Made by a program: the position numbers and the translations under genes. The notes beneath the pieces were generated by a model, which searched no databases, had not been told where the DNA came from, and saw nothing but the letters and a program-made list of their open reading frames with translations. From Takakia lepidozioides (taxonomy: Eukaryota; Streptophyta; Takakiopsida; Takakiales; Takakiaceae), in contig CM060734.1 of the NCBI GenBank assembly GCA_030704615.1, positions 27,730,042 through 27,794,041 of the forward strand: a stretch of 64,000 bases of DNA, in the 5' to 3' direction. This document shows, piece after piece, positions 22,198-33,454 of this stretch (the first letter of the stretch is position 1; the number at the start of each line of letters is the position of its first letter).

Positions 22198-24031
22198 ATT
22201 CTTGCGGAGGGCATTTCCCGACTGTGTGGTTGCCAATCGATCATTCACATCCGGAAATATGCGCTCTCTGACTCATAATTTCTGCTCCTCCAGAAACTTC
22301 CACGACCCTGCAGAGGATATTAAGATTCGGGGATATGAAGTTCCGATATGGAGTTCGGATATTAGAAGTTGATTATACCATTTAGGATGACGTTCTGCAA
22401 ACCCGGACCCCCATTGCACCCAGAAGAGATTCGCGGATATTGACATTGACAGCGTTCGAGTCAACATAAATTCTACCATTCATGCCTCTTATATTTCTCA
22501 TCCTAAACTATTTGGATGGAGTCTAGGCCACGTGTCGAAAATGACTGAGTCGTCTAGCGGCGCGGCAGGAGGCTATTTCTCAATTTTGGGGATGTGGTAG
22601 CCATCTCATATTCCTGACGTAGGTTTGGATGGAGTTCATTCGATGCACATTTAACATCCACATCGGATGACAACGGATGTCGTGCTTCCATGGATGGGGG
22701 ATTCGATTTTTCATCCGTTATTGCTATTTGAATTTTGGCGCGGGCCACGTGGCACATAGTCCGGTTACGGCGTGCAGCCGGCTGCGTGGCACTACCTCAA
22801 TTTCGTAGGCATACGTTACGGCCCGCGTAGGACGGGTTCTCATCCCTTTCCGGGTTCGGCAGTGCATACGGTCATGCGGATTCTCCTCTGCAGTGCCCGA
22901 CTCTTCGGCTTCCCTTTCTATTGAGCAGGGGAACATTGTCGTCATGGAGCCTCAAGTGGAGGAAGAGGGGGAGTTTGTGCTGCCCACGCAAACACGCATA
23001 TTGCGCGGCGGACGGTGGTCTCCCAATAGAGCAACGAGGGTGCTAGACCTCCCAGAAAATTAGTGAAACTTCGTAAGAAATCAACGACTTCACAGGAAGG
23101 CGGTTTGGTGTCTACAGCGGCCACACCATCGATGGATCGTCCTCCCCTCTCCCCCATTTTTCAAAGCGGTGCATCGCCAGGTCCAGCAACGAGCGCACAG
23201 GGAGGCGGACCTGTTCAAAATGCTGCAAGTGTGCAAGACATTGTGCTGGCGGACGTTGTTTTGACTGGCAACATGCGGAAGCAAGCCCTACTCTCACTCA
23301 CTACAAATGCCATGAATCACACAATGAGTTCTATTTCGCACTTGATGCGGAATGGTGCTCCGCCAAGGATACCATTATGCAGGATGCAGCCCCTCCCGGC
23401 TGTGCGCATGGCTGAGCGCCCAGGCATCAACAAGCTCAAGTTGTTTTTTGAGGCGGACAGGTACAATGATGCACTTGCATCACTACTACTTTCCATCAAT
23501 GACGACAGTGGACAGAGCCAATAAATCCAACGAGGAGATCGGGATGCATGGTCTGAACATTGGCAGGCAGCGGATGCTGTATTTGAGGAAGACATAAAGA
23601 ACACGGAGTGGGAGTTTCTCTCCAACAAATGGCTGCACATCTACGACAGGAATCACAGGTGGTATGCTTGGATGGAGGTCATACGCGAGCAGCATGCAGA
23701 CGACGCGAGCTGGCACTACCGGGTGAACTCCAAGATTATGGATGTGAAGAGTTCCGATCTGGGCCTCATACGGCGTGCAATGAATCGTATGAATGTGTGA
23801 GTTTTTATCTCCTCTTCTGCTCACATGAGCATAGGTATAGGGTTTAGCAATTTGGGGATGTCGTTTGCATGGGGTTGCAGGTCTTGCATAAGCAGTCCCA
23901 CTGGGTGCTCCGTGGACCAATTCATTAATTAGACGTGTAGTGTGAGATGGAGTCGGAAGTATTGCCTGGTGGGAGAAAGTTCAAAGAAGATGCCCAAAAT
24001 GCCTCCGTTGACAACTGCCTTGCTAAAAGTA

Positions 24032-24047
24032 TGGTCTGCGCCGACTA
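24032..24047. repeat. Palindrome family 1, single intronic copy
   Basis: TGGTCTGCGCCGACTA, inside the 370-bp intron 23797-24166 of copy A. Confidence 0.85.
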
Positions 24048-25088
24048 TACCATGGAGCCCACCCTAAACCCTAAAATCCCTGCTAAGTTTTGTAGGTAGT
24101 ACTTTCTTTCACGAATTTCAATAAGGTCCATGGTCACATGAAGGTCTTGTTCCATGCGTTTTGCAGCGTGACAGATCGTGGAAATGTGACCAACGAGCTT
24201 CCGCACAAGCTATTCTACTTCCAGAAGTGCGCAACTACACCTGTTGAGCAGTACCAATCAGCTCTTCCAGCGGACATCTACAAGAAGTGCTTGAGTAAGC
24301 GGGATGGGAACTGGATGACAATGCCGCGGGACGCCCTAATAGAGTATATGGGTTAGGAGGGATTCCGTAGAATTAGAAACGTCTGCTTGGATTCCCATGC
24401 CCACCTGCTTGCCACCGCTAAGAACACCGACCTCATCCGGAAGAAACTGGCAAGCGATTTCCAGGTGCACAGGACGAAGTGGTATACCAAAATCGCAAAA
24501 TATTCTTCCACCTGCGATCCTGCACTCGGAACTAGCTTTCTTTTTTAGATAACCACGCATTACAAGTCTCTTGCCGTCAATCAAAAGCCGGAAATGACTC
24601 TGGATAAGTTGCAGATGCTTGCCACGAGCAAGGTCAGTCCGAAGGAGAAGATTTTATGGTTGAAGCTGTGGAATTCCGACTCCACAACCCGCAAAAATGG
24701 AAAATTCCCCCATGCTCCCACAGATGTGGTGTTTGGCTTGTGGTACGACAAAATGACATGGTGGTTCCAGGTAAGATGTTGGCAATAATGGTGGTGGCTT
24801 CATGTTACAGTTATTGTTGCAATTTCTCATCTCTAACAATTGTCATGGTGGACTCGCAGCAAAAGGAGGAAGCAGAGCGGTAGTTGGCCATGCTGGTTCA
24901 GAAAGGGTTTCTGCAGCTACCAAGCCAGGAAGAGGCTCCCACTCTGAAGACCCTCTCTGTCTGGGTGGACGATTTCCGCCTCAAGTTCTGGAAGGAGCTA
25001 TTCTGGTGCGAGGTGAAGGATGGGCCCGCAGTTGGCCAATTACACAGCAGTCTGGTGGAACTTTACCAGCTAGCATGCTCTTGTACAG

Positions 25089-25845
25089 GTACATAATTGT
25101 CATTGCAATTCACCCACCCTTTGCATATGCCATACAGCAAATGGGGTGTGGGAAGTAGCGGTCGAAAAAGAATCTGTAGGCTCGTTGTAGTCGGCAAACA
25201 TTCCGGTAGTCGGCAGTAGTGTTGTTGCTCGTGGTCAGCGCCGACTACTGGGCTCAAACATTGTACTCATAGTCGGCAACGACTAAAGGAACGCGCCATT
25301 GGGTATAGGGTAGCCATTGGGTATAGGGTATAGGGTATTGGGTATAGGGTAGCCATTGGGTATAGTCGGCAACGACTATAGTAAGCCGGCCCTGTCGTAG
25401 CCAAAGTTGGCCTGGTCATAGTCGCCACCGACTATGACACAGGTTTTGCCCTTTAGGGGTTTATAGTCGCTGCCGACTATTGCAAGTGGACCGTGACTAC
25501 TGCCCGCAAATTAAAAACTAACTCAATTCCATAGTCGGCAACGACTATGTGGTGGGTCTTTTGAAACCATGCCGTATAATGTACACACACATTCCGGTAT
25601 TGCCCAGCTCGGTGGCTGGCTAACCCATAGTTCGGAGTCGTAGTCGCCACCGACTATGACACTGCCTTCGAACTATTTGGTGTCATAGTCACTGCCGACT
25701 ACTACATCTGGTAAGAGACAAAAAGGTTCGGTTTTCATACCCTACACTTCTCATTACAATCAGGCCAATGTCTGTCCTGACATCGACGTTTGGTGCACTG
25801 CAACAGGTACATAAACTTTTATTTGCTCGCCAACAAACATATCAG
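25089..25845 (+). repeat. Intron of copy A packed with family 1 palindromes
   Basis: The donor follows TTGTACAG at 25088 and the acceptor ATCAG ends at 25845. Eight palindromes start at 25232, 25270, 25363, 25419, 25464, 25532, 25641 and 25686, and two half copies lie near 25187 and 25206. Centres: GCAA, CCAC, CTGC, GCGC. The same intron position in copies B and C carries a different palindrome family. Neither flanking exon contains a copy. Confidence 0.9.
25298..25362. repeat. Short tandem repeat of GGGTATA/GCCATTGGGTATAGG
   Basis: Internal, imperfect GGGTATAGGGTA-type repeat leading directly into a palindrome at 25363. It is not a plant telomere repeat (TTTAGGG). Confidence 0.75.
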
Positions 25846-26913
25846 GTGTATTCCCGCCAGTGTCACACAGTGGGCCAGCCTCCGATCAGACTGCACAATG
25901 TACAACGGCAAGCAGTTGGGCGAGTACGTGAAAGTCACGCATATGCCCTGCTACTAGTGGCTGGATTTGCCACCCGATATCATTCTTGACGTTGAACTGG
26001 AAGCGTATAAGAAGTACACCAAGAACGAACTGGCTGCACCAACTCACTTGGAGCCATTGACGGAAGAGGGTGCCGAGGAGGTTGCAGTTGTCGCTGCCGC
26101 ACACCTGCAACAAGCGAATACAGCCCTAGAAGAAGCGGTGGCCAAGAAGAAACCAAGGAAATGGAAACAGAAACCGAAGAAGACAGCCACCACAGGGCAG
26201 GCAACCCCCCCAGCACAAGACCTGCAGGCAATCGAGGTGTGGAGGGTGTGGATGAGACAGATGGTGCTCAGAGGGTAGACAACCAACTGGTGTTTACAAA
26301 TGCCCTACACAACTTCCAGATTGAGCGAAGGAATCGATCTTCTCGAAACCCTGCTTGGGCAAACATAAGTGACGGTAGGGGCATGCAGCTCTCAACCGTG
26401 CTGCTTTACGAGGCTATCTCTTTGTGAGAAGGAGTACCAAACACAGACGTAGCATGCCTCAAGTGCGATTGGTTCCAGCTTGTCATCCGCAGACTTGCAT
26501 CCAAAGGAACAACGAGTAAGTGGCCAGAGCCTAGGGGAGATATCGACGCGTTTCTGGAGAGGCACCGCTCCCCCGAGCCTTTGCATAGGGGTGGCACAGT
26601 CCCTAAAGCGGGGGCAGACCTTGTAATGGTGGATCTCCTAGACGGGCAGTCTACGAGAGGATGTGGCATAGATGACATTGTGCCCGCTTGGAATGCAAAG
26701 TCAAAGGATACCGTCCCGCATGCACTGGCACTGGCAGCATCCCTGCTCAAAGACGACGGCTGCCTTGTTATTTTCTGCAAGGGTGATGCTAAGACAGAGG
26801 TGGAAATTCGGAGATGTGTGGGCCCAGCAGGGCCCTTCAAAGTTATCAAGAGAAAGTGGACTTGCCTCAATTGGCTACCACTTCAATCTGGAGAGCCAGG
26901 GCAGCCACAGATA

Positions 26914-27429
26914 AGTTCTAACTGCCTAAACTGCTTATATTGTTTGCTGAGCACTTTCAAATTTTCATCGCATGTACCACTTCTTCATCGACATTCTTTT
27001 AAAAATGTATTTAATAGTCGTCAAATATCCATTGTGTTAGTTATGGGTTGTCTACAGATATATAGTCGGTGCAGACTATGTCTCGGGTCGCATACTGTCT
27101 TTGCATAGTCGGCACCGACTATTTCTCAGTGCACCCACGTTAATATTTATAGTCGGCACCGACTATTAGAATGGTGTGTCTTGTTACTTAGTCATTGAAG
27201 TGCCGGATCGTCGGATTTGGTCGGTACCGATTTGGTCGGATTTGTTCGGATCATGGTCGGTGCCGACTATCAACCAAAATTGTGTGGTTTCGACGTTATA
27301 GGTCTGTAACGACTACCACAACTAATTTTAGAATTGTGCAGCTACAAAGTCCATTAGGTTTCTTGAAATATAACCTTTACCAAATGTTATACGTCTTCTC
27401 TTACATAATACCGATCTGACGGGGTTCCT
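26914..27429 (+). repeat. Presumed intron of copy A with family 1 palindromes
   Basis: Palindromes start at 27063, 27106, 27150, 27218 (decayed), 27254 and 27300. The matching intron in copy B (39131-39230) is only 100 bp and has none, so the palindromes account for much of the extra length. Confidence 0.8.
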
Positions 27430-28998
27430 CCTCCTATGCATTTTGCCTACTGAGGGGCATGGACGCCAATTTCAACTTGCGGGAGATAGCTGCAAAGCTT
27501 GACACCGACCACAACAGCCTCACTGAGGATGTGGTGAGGAACATGGTCAGGGAGGATAAACTCCACAAACGACAAGATAACACCTTCTTCCGCGGGGCAC
27601 GTGAGAAAAGCCCCAGGTTCATGCAAACCTTCATGGAGATGTGTTCACCAGAAGGGGGAACAGTAGTCGATCTGACAGCGGGATGCGGGTCCTCCATGGT
27701 GGCTGCAACAATTTGCGGAAGGCATCTGCTCGCCTTGGAAGGGGACAACAAGCTACTACGAGAGAGGCTAGGGGGATTGCAGCGGCAGGCACCTGCGGCC
27801 ACCGTTGTCGCTAACACAGCTGCCGACACTGACTGGTTGATCGACGAAAGGGATGACATTCAGATTCACGTACAATCGTTGGAGTGAGTAAGTCCAACTT
27901 CTATGTAAGTGTCTTCATTGTTAGCATGTTTTGAATGTTCCCATTTCCTCAAATTATCATTCATGCAAAATTTGATCTAATATGTTATGTCGTAATTGCA
28001 GTTACGAGCCGCCCTTGCAGATTGCAAAGCGTCCCGCTGAGGCCATCATGGGGATTCCAAGGTCTTCCACGGATACTGGGAGGGAGGACGCTGGTAGGGA
28101 GAAGAGGTTGAAAGTGCTTGAACATGTTGCAGCTCTAACTACTCCGGAGAAAGGGTATGATCTGCCTCCTTATGCGGCAGCAGAAGCGCAGGCTCAGGCT
28201 GAGCAACCGTGGACATGAATGTCTCAGCAGGCACAATGGCCAGCACAGGTGAGGGCTGCTGCTCAATTTTCTACGGTACAGAACTATTTTGATAATTCTG
28301 CAGAAGAGGGATCAGAAAGCGAGGATCCAACAACCGAGGAAGGCTCCGACAAAGAGTGTGTTGACGAGGTCGTTGGTGAGGAGAGGACTCCTAGCCCAAA
28401 GATCAGTTTAAGACTTGGCCTCGACTTGCTACCGGGTCCCTCCCCCGCAACAGTAGTTTCTGGGGTGTTGCAGGACATAACATCGGAGTATGGTGAGGAC
28501 CCTGGTAGTCCGAATGTTACGTAGTTGCATTTGCTTTTCTTTGAATGTAAACACAAAGGGGTTTCTCTGATGCGCTGAATCATTTGGAAAATATCGTACA
28601 GTGATATGGGTGTAATTGAATGTTGCGCAAAATTTTACTCCAATGTGGATGTTCAGTCTTCTTAACTGCATGATCTTCGCATCCTCGCCATCCTCCAACC
28701 CTTCACATTCCTCTGGTTTGGAATTGCTGGAGTGCTGAGCCTAGTCTGCTGAAGTTATAAATTGTCGGTCACAAATATCCAAATGAAACAGGTTACTACT
28801 CTGCTGATTGATGTGAAGACCCTTGCCATGACATGCCAGCCGCAATGCCCAAATATTAAACTTATGCCTATGTGCACACTTCTTCCCTCACAGACAGTTA
28901 CGCTTCAACAGTGTCCATTTCAAGAACAAGTAGCTTTCAACTATGTAGTTATAGACACAACAGGTCCAGCTTGGGTCCAGCTTTCACTGGGGATGATA

Positions 28999-29078
28999 TA
29001 GTCGGTGGCGACCATAACACCTAACATCGCCGTACGGACTTGCCAATTTTGAGGGTGGTGCTATAGTCGGTGGCGACT
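28999..29078. repeat. Palindrome family 1, downstream pair
   Basis: TAGTCGGTGGCGACCA at 28999-29014 and TAGTCGGTGGCGACTA at 29063-29078, downstream of the last exon of copy A. They share the GTGG centre, so they probably arose from each other. Confidence 0.88.
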
Positions 29079-29445
29079 ACAACAACTCACCTACAGCCCA
29101 CGGTGATATGCGTTCCACCTTCTATTTCCGTGGAGTGTTACCACTATGCATTAAGTCGGCAGTTTTGGTTCCCGACCTCCACCTTCGAGTAGGTTCGGTG
29201 TAGGTTCGGGCGAGGGTCGGGAAACTCTGCTCATGCTCATGCGCTCACCGCTCATGCTCCTGGATTTACAACCCCCTAATCAAACAAGGGACATATTCTC
29301 TTTAAACCTTGGTATGATATATAGATGATTGTACCACATTGCCATGAGTAGACAATTAACTACTATGGGTGTGGATATCAGTCTGCATATATCCAGAAGA
29401 GTACTCATGCATGTGCATACAAGTAAATGAAGAGAGCATACCCAA

Positions 29446-30450
29446 TCAGACATCCTTCCAAGATCCGAAAATCTCGTTTGCGGATCGGGGAGAAACCCTC
29501 CGAGCCCCTCCGGGTCCTGTATGATTCTTGACTGGCAATGTTGATGGTGGAAGTAGAATTAGACCCTGATCCGCCAGGTGTAGAACGGTTGGGTGGTCTG
29601 GTATTTTTGGATGTGTTGGCAGAAGATTGCATCCGGCCAGAGTGTCCACCCCTTTGGTAGAGGCCTCTTCCTCGTACCGGGGTGCCTCTTCCCCGCGAAG
29701 CATATGTTTTACCTTGTTGGTGAGGTGTTTGCCCTCCATACGTTGCCGCTTGTAGTTACTAAACTGAGGCTTGGGCTGGCTGTCCAAGAAAGTACTAGGT
29801 TTTAGCATCCTTTCAATGTATCTGGCTGTCTTGGAATCACCCAATCTGACGAGTAACTTAGCATTGGGGTCAGCTGCAAATTCACAGGCTGCCTCCATGA
29901 TGAATTCCCGTATCATCTGGAAAGTGATTTGTGCCAGAATAGCGGATCTGGCGGCCTTCATGATCCATACCAGAAAATTGTAATACTTGGTTTGAATAGA
30001 AGGGTATGTATCATCAGGGAAGAAAACCGTCAGGTTATTCAACATGTACCATACCAAATGGTCAAACCAAGAAACACTTCCAACACAACCAAATGATGCA
30101 TTTCCAGACCCACAATTACATCGAATGTAAGGCCTATGCCAGTTAAACAGCTGACTTTTGTGATTCTTAGATCTGGCTGAACCAGTAGGTAAGTCATTCT
30201 TGGTTCGTAAGGTCAAATTCTCACCTTGGTCACAAAGTTTATAGTAAAAGGTCCATAGAAGCCATGCAAGGGCAATTGGCTCTTTTTTGAACCTCTGGAA
30301 GCTGTCTTTGGCATCCTGTGCACATCGGTTTCGTTCAGTTGGTGTTATTTTGCCCCATTTGACCCACATATCAACCGAAATAGGGGCCAGCAGATTGATG
30401 TTGGCCAATGGCTGCTGCCATTTTTGCATGCAGCACCTTTTCATCATCAT
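29446..30450 (-). CDS. Unrecognised 334-residue ORF
   Basis: Long minus-strand frame with good protein character: DSFQRFKKEPIALAWLLW, HRPYIRCNCGSGNASFG, SWFDHLVWYMLNNLTVF, YYNFLVWIMKAARSAI and a basic region GKHLTNKVKHMLRGEE. The C-terminus is Pro/Ser-rich. A second frame just upstream (to about 30559, MSQRQDNRVHLEIAAEKE) may be the true N-terminus joined through a frameshift or an unrecognised splice. I know no family for it. Its 5' end abuts the 120-bp satellite. It is the longest ORF outside the recognised elements and simple repeats. Confidence 0.45.
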   Translation of the reverse strand: MMMKRCCMQKWQQPLANINLLAPISVDMWVKWGKITPTERNRCAQDAKDSFQRFKKEPIALAWLLWTFYYKLCDQGENLTLRTKNDLPTGSARSKNHKSQLFNWHRPYIRCNCGSGNASFGCVGSVSWFDHLVWYMLNNLTVFFPDDTYPSIQTKYYNFLVWIMKAARSAILAQITFQMIREFIMEAACEFAADPNAKLLVRLGDSKTARYIERMLKPSTFLDSQPKPQFSNYKRQRMEGKHLTNKVKHMLRGEEAPRYEEEASTKGVDTLAGCNLLPTHPKIPDHPTVLHLADQGLILLPPSTLPVKNHTGPGGARRVSPRSANEIFGSWKDV

Positions 30451-30559
30451 TGACTTGGATTATTTCAAACCCCTCCAGCGCTTTCAGGGTAAGTGCCCTT
30501 GTCAGCTCCTTTTCTGCAGCTATTTCTAGATGTACTCTGTTGTCTTGTCTTTGACTCAT

Positions 30560-32862
30560 ATTGAAAGCAATCCAAAATCATTTGAACATCGAACGATGGG
30601 TTCACCCTTTGAATCAATTTTGATTGACCTGATACTTGAGAGGAGCCTGTGACAAGGTATGTCCAACACAGTTGCAAAGATTGAAAGCAATCACAAATTC
30701 ATTTCACCAAGGAACGATGAGTTCACCCTCTGAACCAGTTTTGATTGACCTGATACTCAACAGGTACCTCTGACAAGGTATGTCCAACACACTCGCAAAG
30801 ATTGAAAGCAATGAAAAATCATTTCACCAAGGAACGATGAGTCCACCCTCTGAACCAATTTTGGTTGACCTAATACTTGAGAGGAGCCTGTGACAAGGTA
30901 TGTCCAACACACTCGCAATGTTTAAAAGCAATCAAAAATCATTTGAACAGCGAACAATGGGTTCACCCTTTGAATCAATTTTGATTGATTGGATATTTGA
31001 GAGGAGCCTGTGACAAGGTATGTCCAACACATTCGCAAAGATTGAAAACAATCAAAAAATCATTTGAACAGCGAACGATGGGTTCACCCTTTCAATCAAT
31101 TTTGATTGACCTGATACTCGACAGGTCCCTCTGATAAGGTATGTCCAACACACTCGCAATGTTTGAAAGTAATCAAAAATCATTTGGACAGCGAACGATG
31201 GGTTCACCCTTTGAATCAATTTTGATTGATTGGATATTTGAGAGGAGCCTGTGATAAGGTATGTCCAACACACTCGCAAAGATTGGAAACAATCAAAAAA
31301 TCATTTGAACAGCGAACGATGGGTTCACCCTTTCAATCAATTTTGATTGACCTGATACTCGACAGGTCCCTCTGATAAGGTATGTCCAACACACTCGCAA
31401 TGTTTGAAAGTAATCAAAAATCATTTGGACAACGAACGATGGGTTCACCCTTTGAATCAATTTTGATTGACTTGATACTTGAGAGGAGCCGATGATAAGG
31501 TATGTCCAACACACTCGCAAAGGTTGAAAGCATCCAAAAATCATTTGAAGAACAAACTATGGGTTCACCCTTTCAACCAATTTTGATTGACCTGATACTT
31601 GATAGGTCCCTCTGATAAGGTATGTCGAACACACTCTCTTACGAGTGGATGTGGGTTCAAACCACCCTGTTGGTTGTTACAAAGGTGTCCACCTTCCTAC
31701 CGGAAGGCAGTAGCCCTTCTAGGTCAAGTGACACCATAAGTTACGCTTGCGTCGGCAACGCGTCCACCTTTTTTTTTTTCTTTTTTCTTTTTTTTCGAAC
31801 ACACTCGCAATGTTTAAAAGCAATAAAAAAATCATTTGAACAACGAATGATGGGTTCACCCTTTGAATCAATTTCGATTGACCTGATACTCAACACGTAC
31901 CTCTGACAAGGTATGTCCAACACACTCGCAATGTTTAAAAGCAATAAAAAATCATTTGAATAGCGAACGATGGTTCACCTTTTCAATCAATTTTGATTGA
32001 CTTGATACTTGAGAGGAGCTTGTGACAAGGTATGTCCAACACACTCGCAAAGATTGAAATCAATCAAAAATCATTTGAACAGCGAACGATGGGTTTACCC
32101 TTTCACTCAATTTTGATTGATCTAATACTCGACACATACCTCTGACAAGGTATGTCCAACACACTCGCAAAGATTGAAAGCAATGAAAAATCATTTCACC
32201 AGGGAACGATGAGTTCACCCTCTGAACCAATTTTGGTTGACCTGATACTTGAGAGGAGCCTGTGACAAGGTATGTCCAACACACTCGCAATGTTTAAAAG
32301 CAATCAAAAATCATTTGAACAGCGAACGATGGGTTCACCCTTTGAATCAATTTTGATTGACTTGATATTTGAGAGGAGCCTATGACAAGGTATGTCCAAC
32401 ACACTCTCAAAGATTGAAAGCAATCAAAAAAATCATTTGCACAGCGAATGATGGGTTCATCCTTTCAATCAATTTTGATTGACCTGATACTTGATAGGTT
32501 CCTCTGACAAGGTATGTCCAACACACTCGCAATGTTTGAAAGCAATCAAAAATCATTTGAATAGTGAACAATGGTTCACCCTTTGAATCAATTTTGATTG
32601 ACTTGATACTTGAGAGGAGCCTGTGACAAAGTATGTCCAACACACTCGCAAAGATTGAAAGCAATCAAAAATCATTTGAACAGCGAACGATGGGTTCACC
32701 CTTTCAATCAATTTTGATTGATCTGATACTCGATAGGTCCCTTTGACAAGGTATGTCCAACACACTCGCAATGTTTGAAAGCAATCAAAAATCAGCGAAC
32801 GATGGGTTCACCCTTTGAATCAATTTTGATTGACTTGATATTTGAGAGGAGCCTGTGATAAC
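30560..32862. repeat. 120-bp satellite array with dimeric higher-order unit
   Basis: About 19 units of ~120 bp. The word GTATGTCCAACACACTCGCAA recurs every 119-121 bases from 30659 to 32750, apart from the SINE interruption. Type A units (TTTCAATC..., CCTGATACTCGACAGGTCCC, CGCAATGTTTGAAA) alternate with type B (TTTGAATC..., TTTGAGAGGAGCCTGTG, CGCAAAGATTG), giving a 240-bp repeat that is nearly identical between 31070-31310 and 31310-31550. Each unit has the small hairpin CAATCAATTTTGATTG. Because 120 is a multiple of three, minus-strand frames stay open for 2-3 units. Confidence 0.95.
31637..31795 (+). mobile_element. tRNA-derived SINE, 5'-truncated, inserted in the satellite
   Basis: Same family as 1476-1646. 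It starts within the tRNA-like head, has the B box (GGGTTCAAACC), shares the body GGTGTCCACCTTCCTACCGG through GCAACGCGTCCACC, and ends in a T-rich tail. It is flanked by perfect 11-bp direct repeats CGAACACACTC at 31626-31636 and 31796-31806. Both carry a G where most satellite units have C (GTCCAAC), which confirms the duplication came from that unit. Confidence 0.92.
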
Positions 32863-33086
32863 GGCTATGCTACGAGGGACAGACAACGAGGGTCACAACG
32901 GGACATACCGGGTAGTGATGGACGTACACTACCTGAGCCACAGGCAGAGACGGCTAAGTACGCGGTACTTAGTCAATGGCGGGACAAGGGTACATTACCA
33001 CGAGAGCAGTATTGGGTAGTGTAGTAACCGTGAGCCGTGAACCACGATATCACACGGCCACGTTAGCATCAAGTATATATATGTAG

Positions 33087-33454
33087 CAACCTCCTACATT
33101 CTCCCTTATTTAAGGAATCTTTTCTAATTCTCATACCTTTTGTGGTTCCACATGCAGATTTAGACAACGACAACAAATCAGGAGGTGAGAAACTTGGGCA
33201 TTTGTTATGGATTTTTTTGTTTCACTGCTCCTAGCTGACAACTGTAGATCAGAGTTCAACCCTGCTTGTATGCGATAGGGCTTCTCAATTTGATCTACAA
33301 TTACCAGTTGGGAGTAGTGAAACAAAAAAATCCATAACATATGCCCAAGTTTCTCACCTCTTGATTTGTTGTCATTGTCTAATCTGCATGTGGAACCACC
33401 AAAGGTATGAGAATTAGAAAAGATCCCTTAAATGAGAGAGAATGTGGGAGGTTG
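33087..33454. repeat. 368-bp foldback element (MITE-like hairpin)
   Basis: The left arm starts CAACCTCCTACATTCTC and the right arm ends GAGAATGTGGGAGGTTG. Pairing continues inward through AGGAATCTTTTCTAATTCTC, AACTTGGGCAT and TGTAGATCA to a loop of about 40 bases near 33255-33295. The arms are ~160 bp with scattered mismatches. No clear target duplication. It could be a MITE or a hairpin small-RNA source. Confidence 0.85.

Larger units (their letters stand above)
22944..28524 (+). pseudogene. Methyltransferase-like multi-exon gene, copy A
   Basis: Exons seen: 22944-23796 (MEPQVEEEGEFVLPTQ start, one frameshift near 23050), 24167-24770, 24860-25088, 25846-26278, about 26440-26913, about 27430-27883 and 28002-28524. 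The N-terminal part is unknown. The C-terminal part has beta-class order: a motif IV-like ADLVMVDLLDG, then LLKDDGCLVIFCKGDAKTE and a WTCLNWLPL strand, then RGAREKSPRFMQTFMEMC and AdoMet motif I GGTVVDLTAGCGSS with GRHLLALEGD. Catalytic DPPY is replaced by DLLDG. In-frame stops (24354 TAG, 24881 TAG, 25957 TAG, 28216 TGA) and the frameshift mark it as decayed, though the methylase part is open. The donor after about 26913 appears to be ATAAGT, not GTAAGT. Confidence 0.7.

Noticed and set aside
25298-25362. Interstitial telomere repeat
   Set aside because: The unit is GGGTATA with GCCATT interruptions, not TTTAGGG or TTAGGG.
20795-29078. CRISPR-like array
   Set aside because: Repeats are 16 bp, irregularly spaced, with no constant-length spacers, in intron-bearing plant nuclear DNA.
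31052-32771. Minus-strand 40-residue repeat proteins
   Set aside because: They follow from a 120-bp satellite; 121-bp units break the frame and stops occur every few units.
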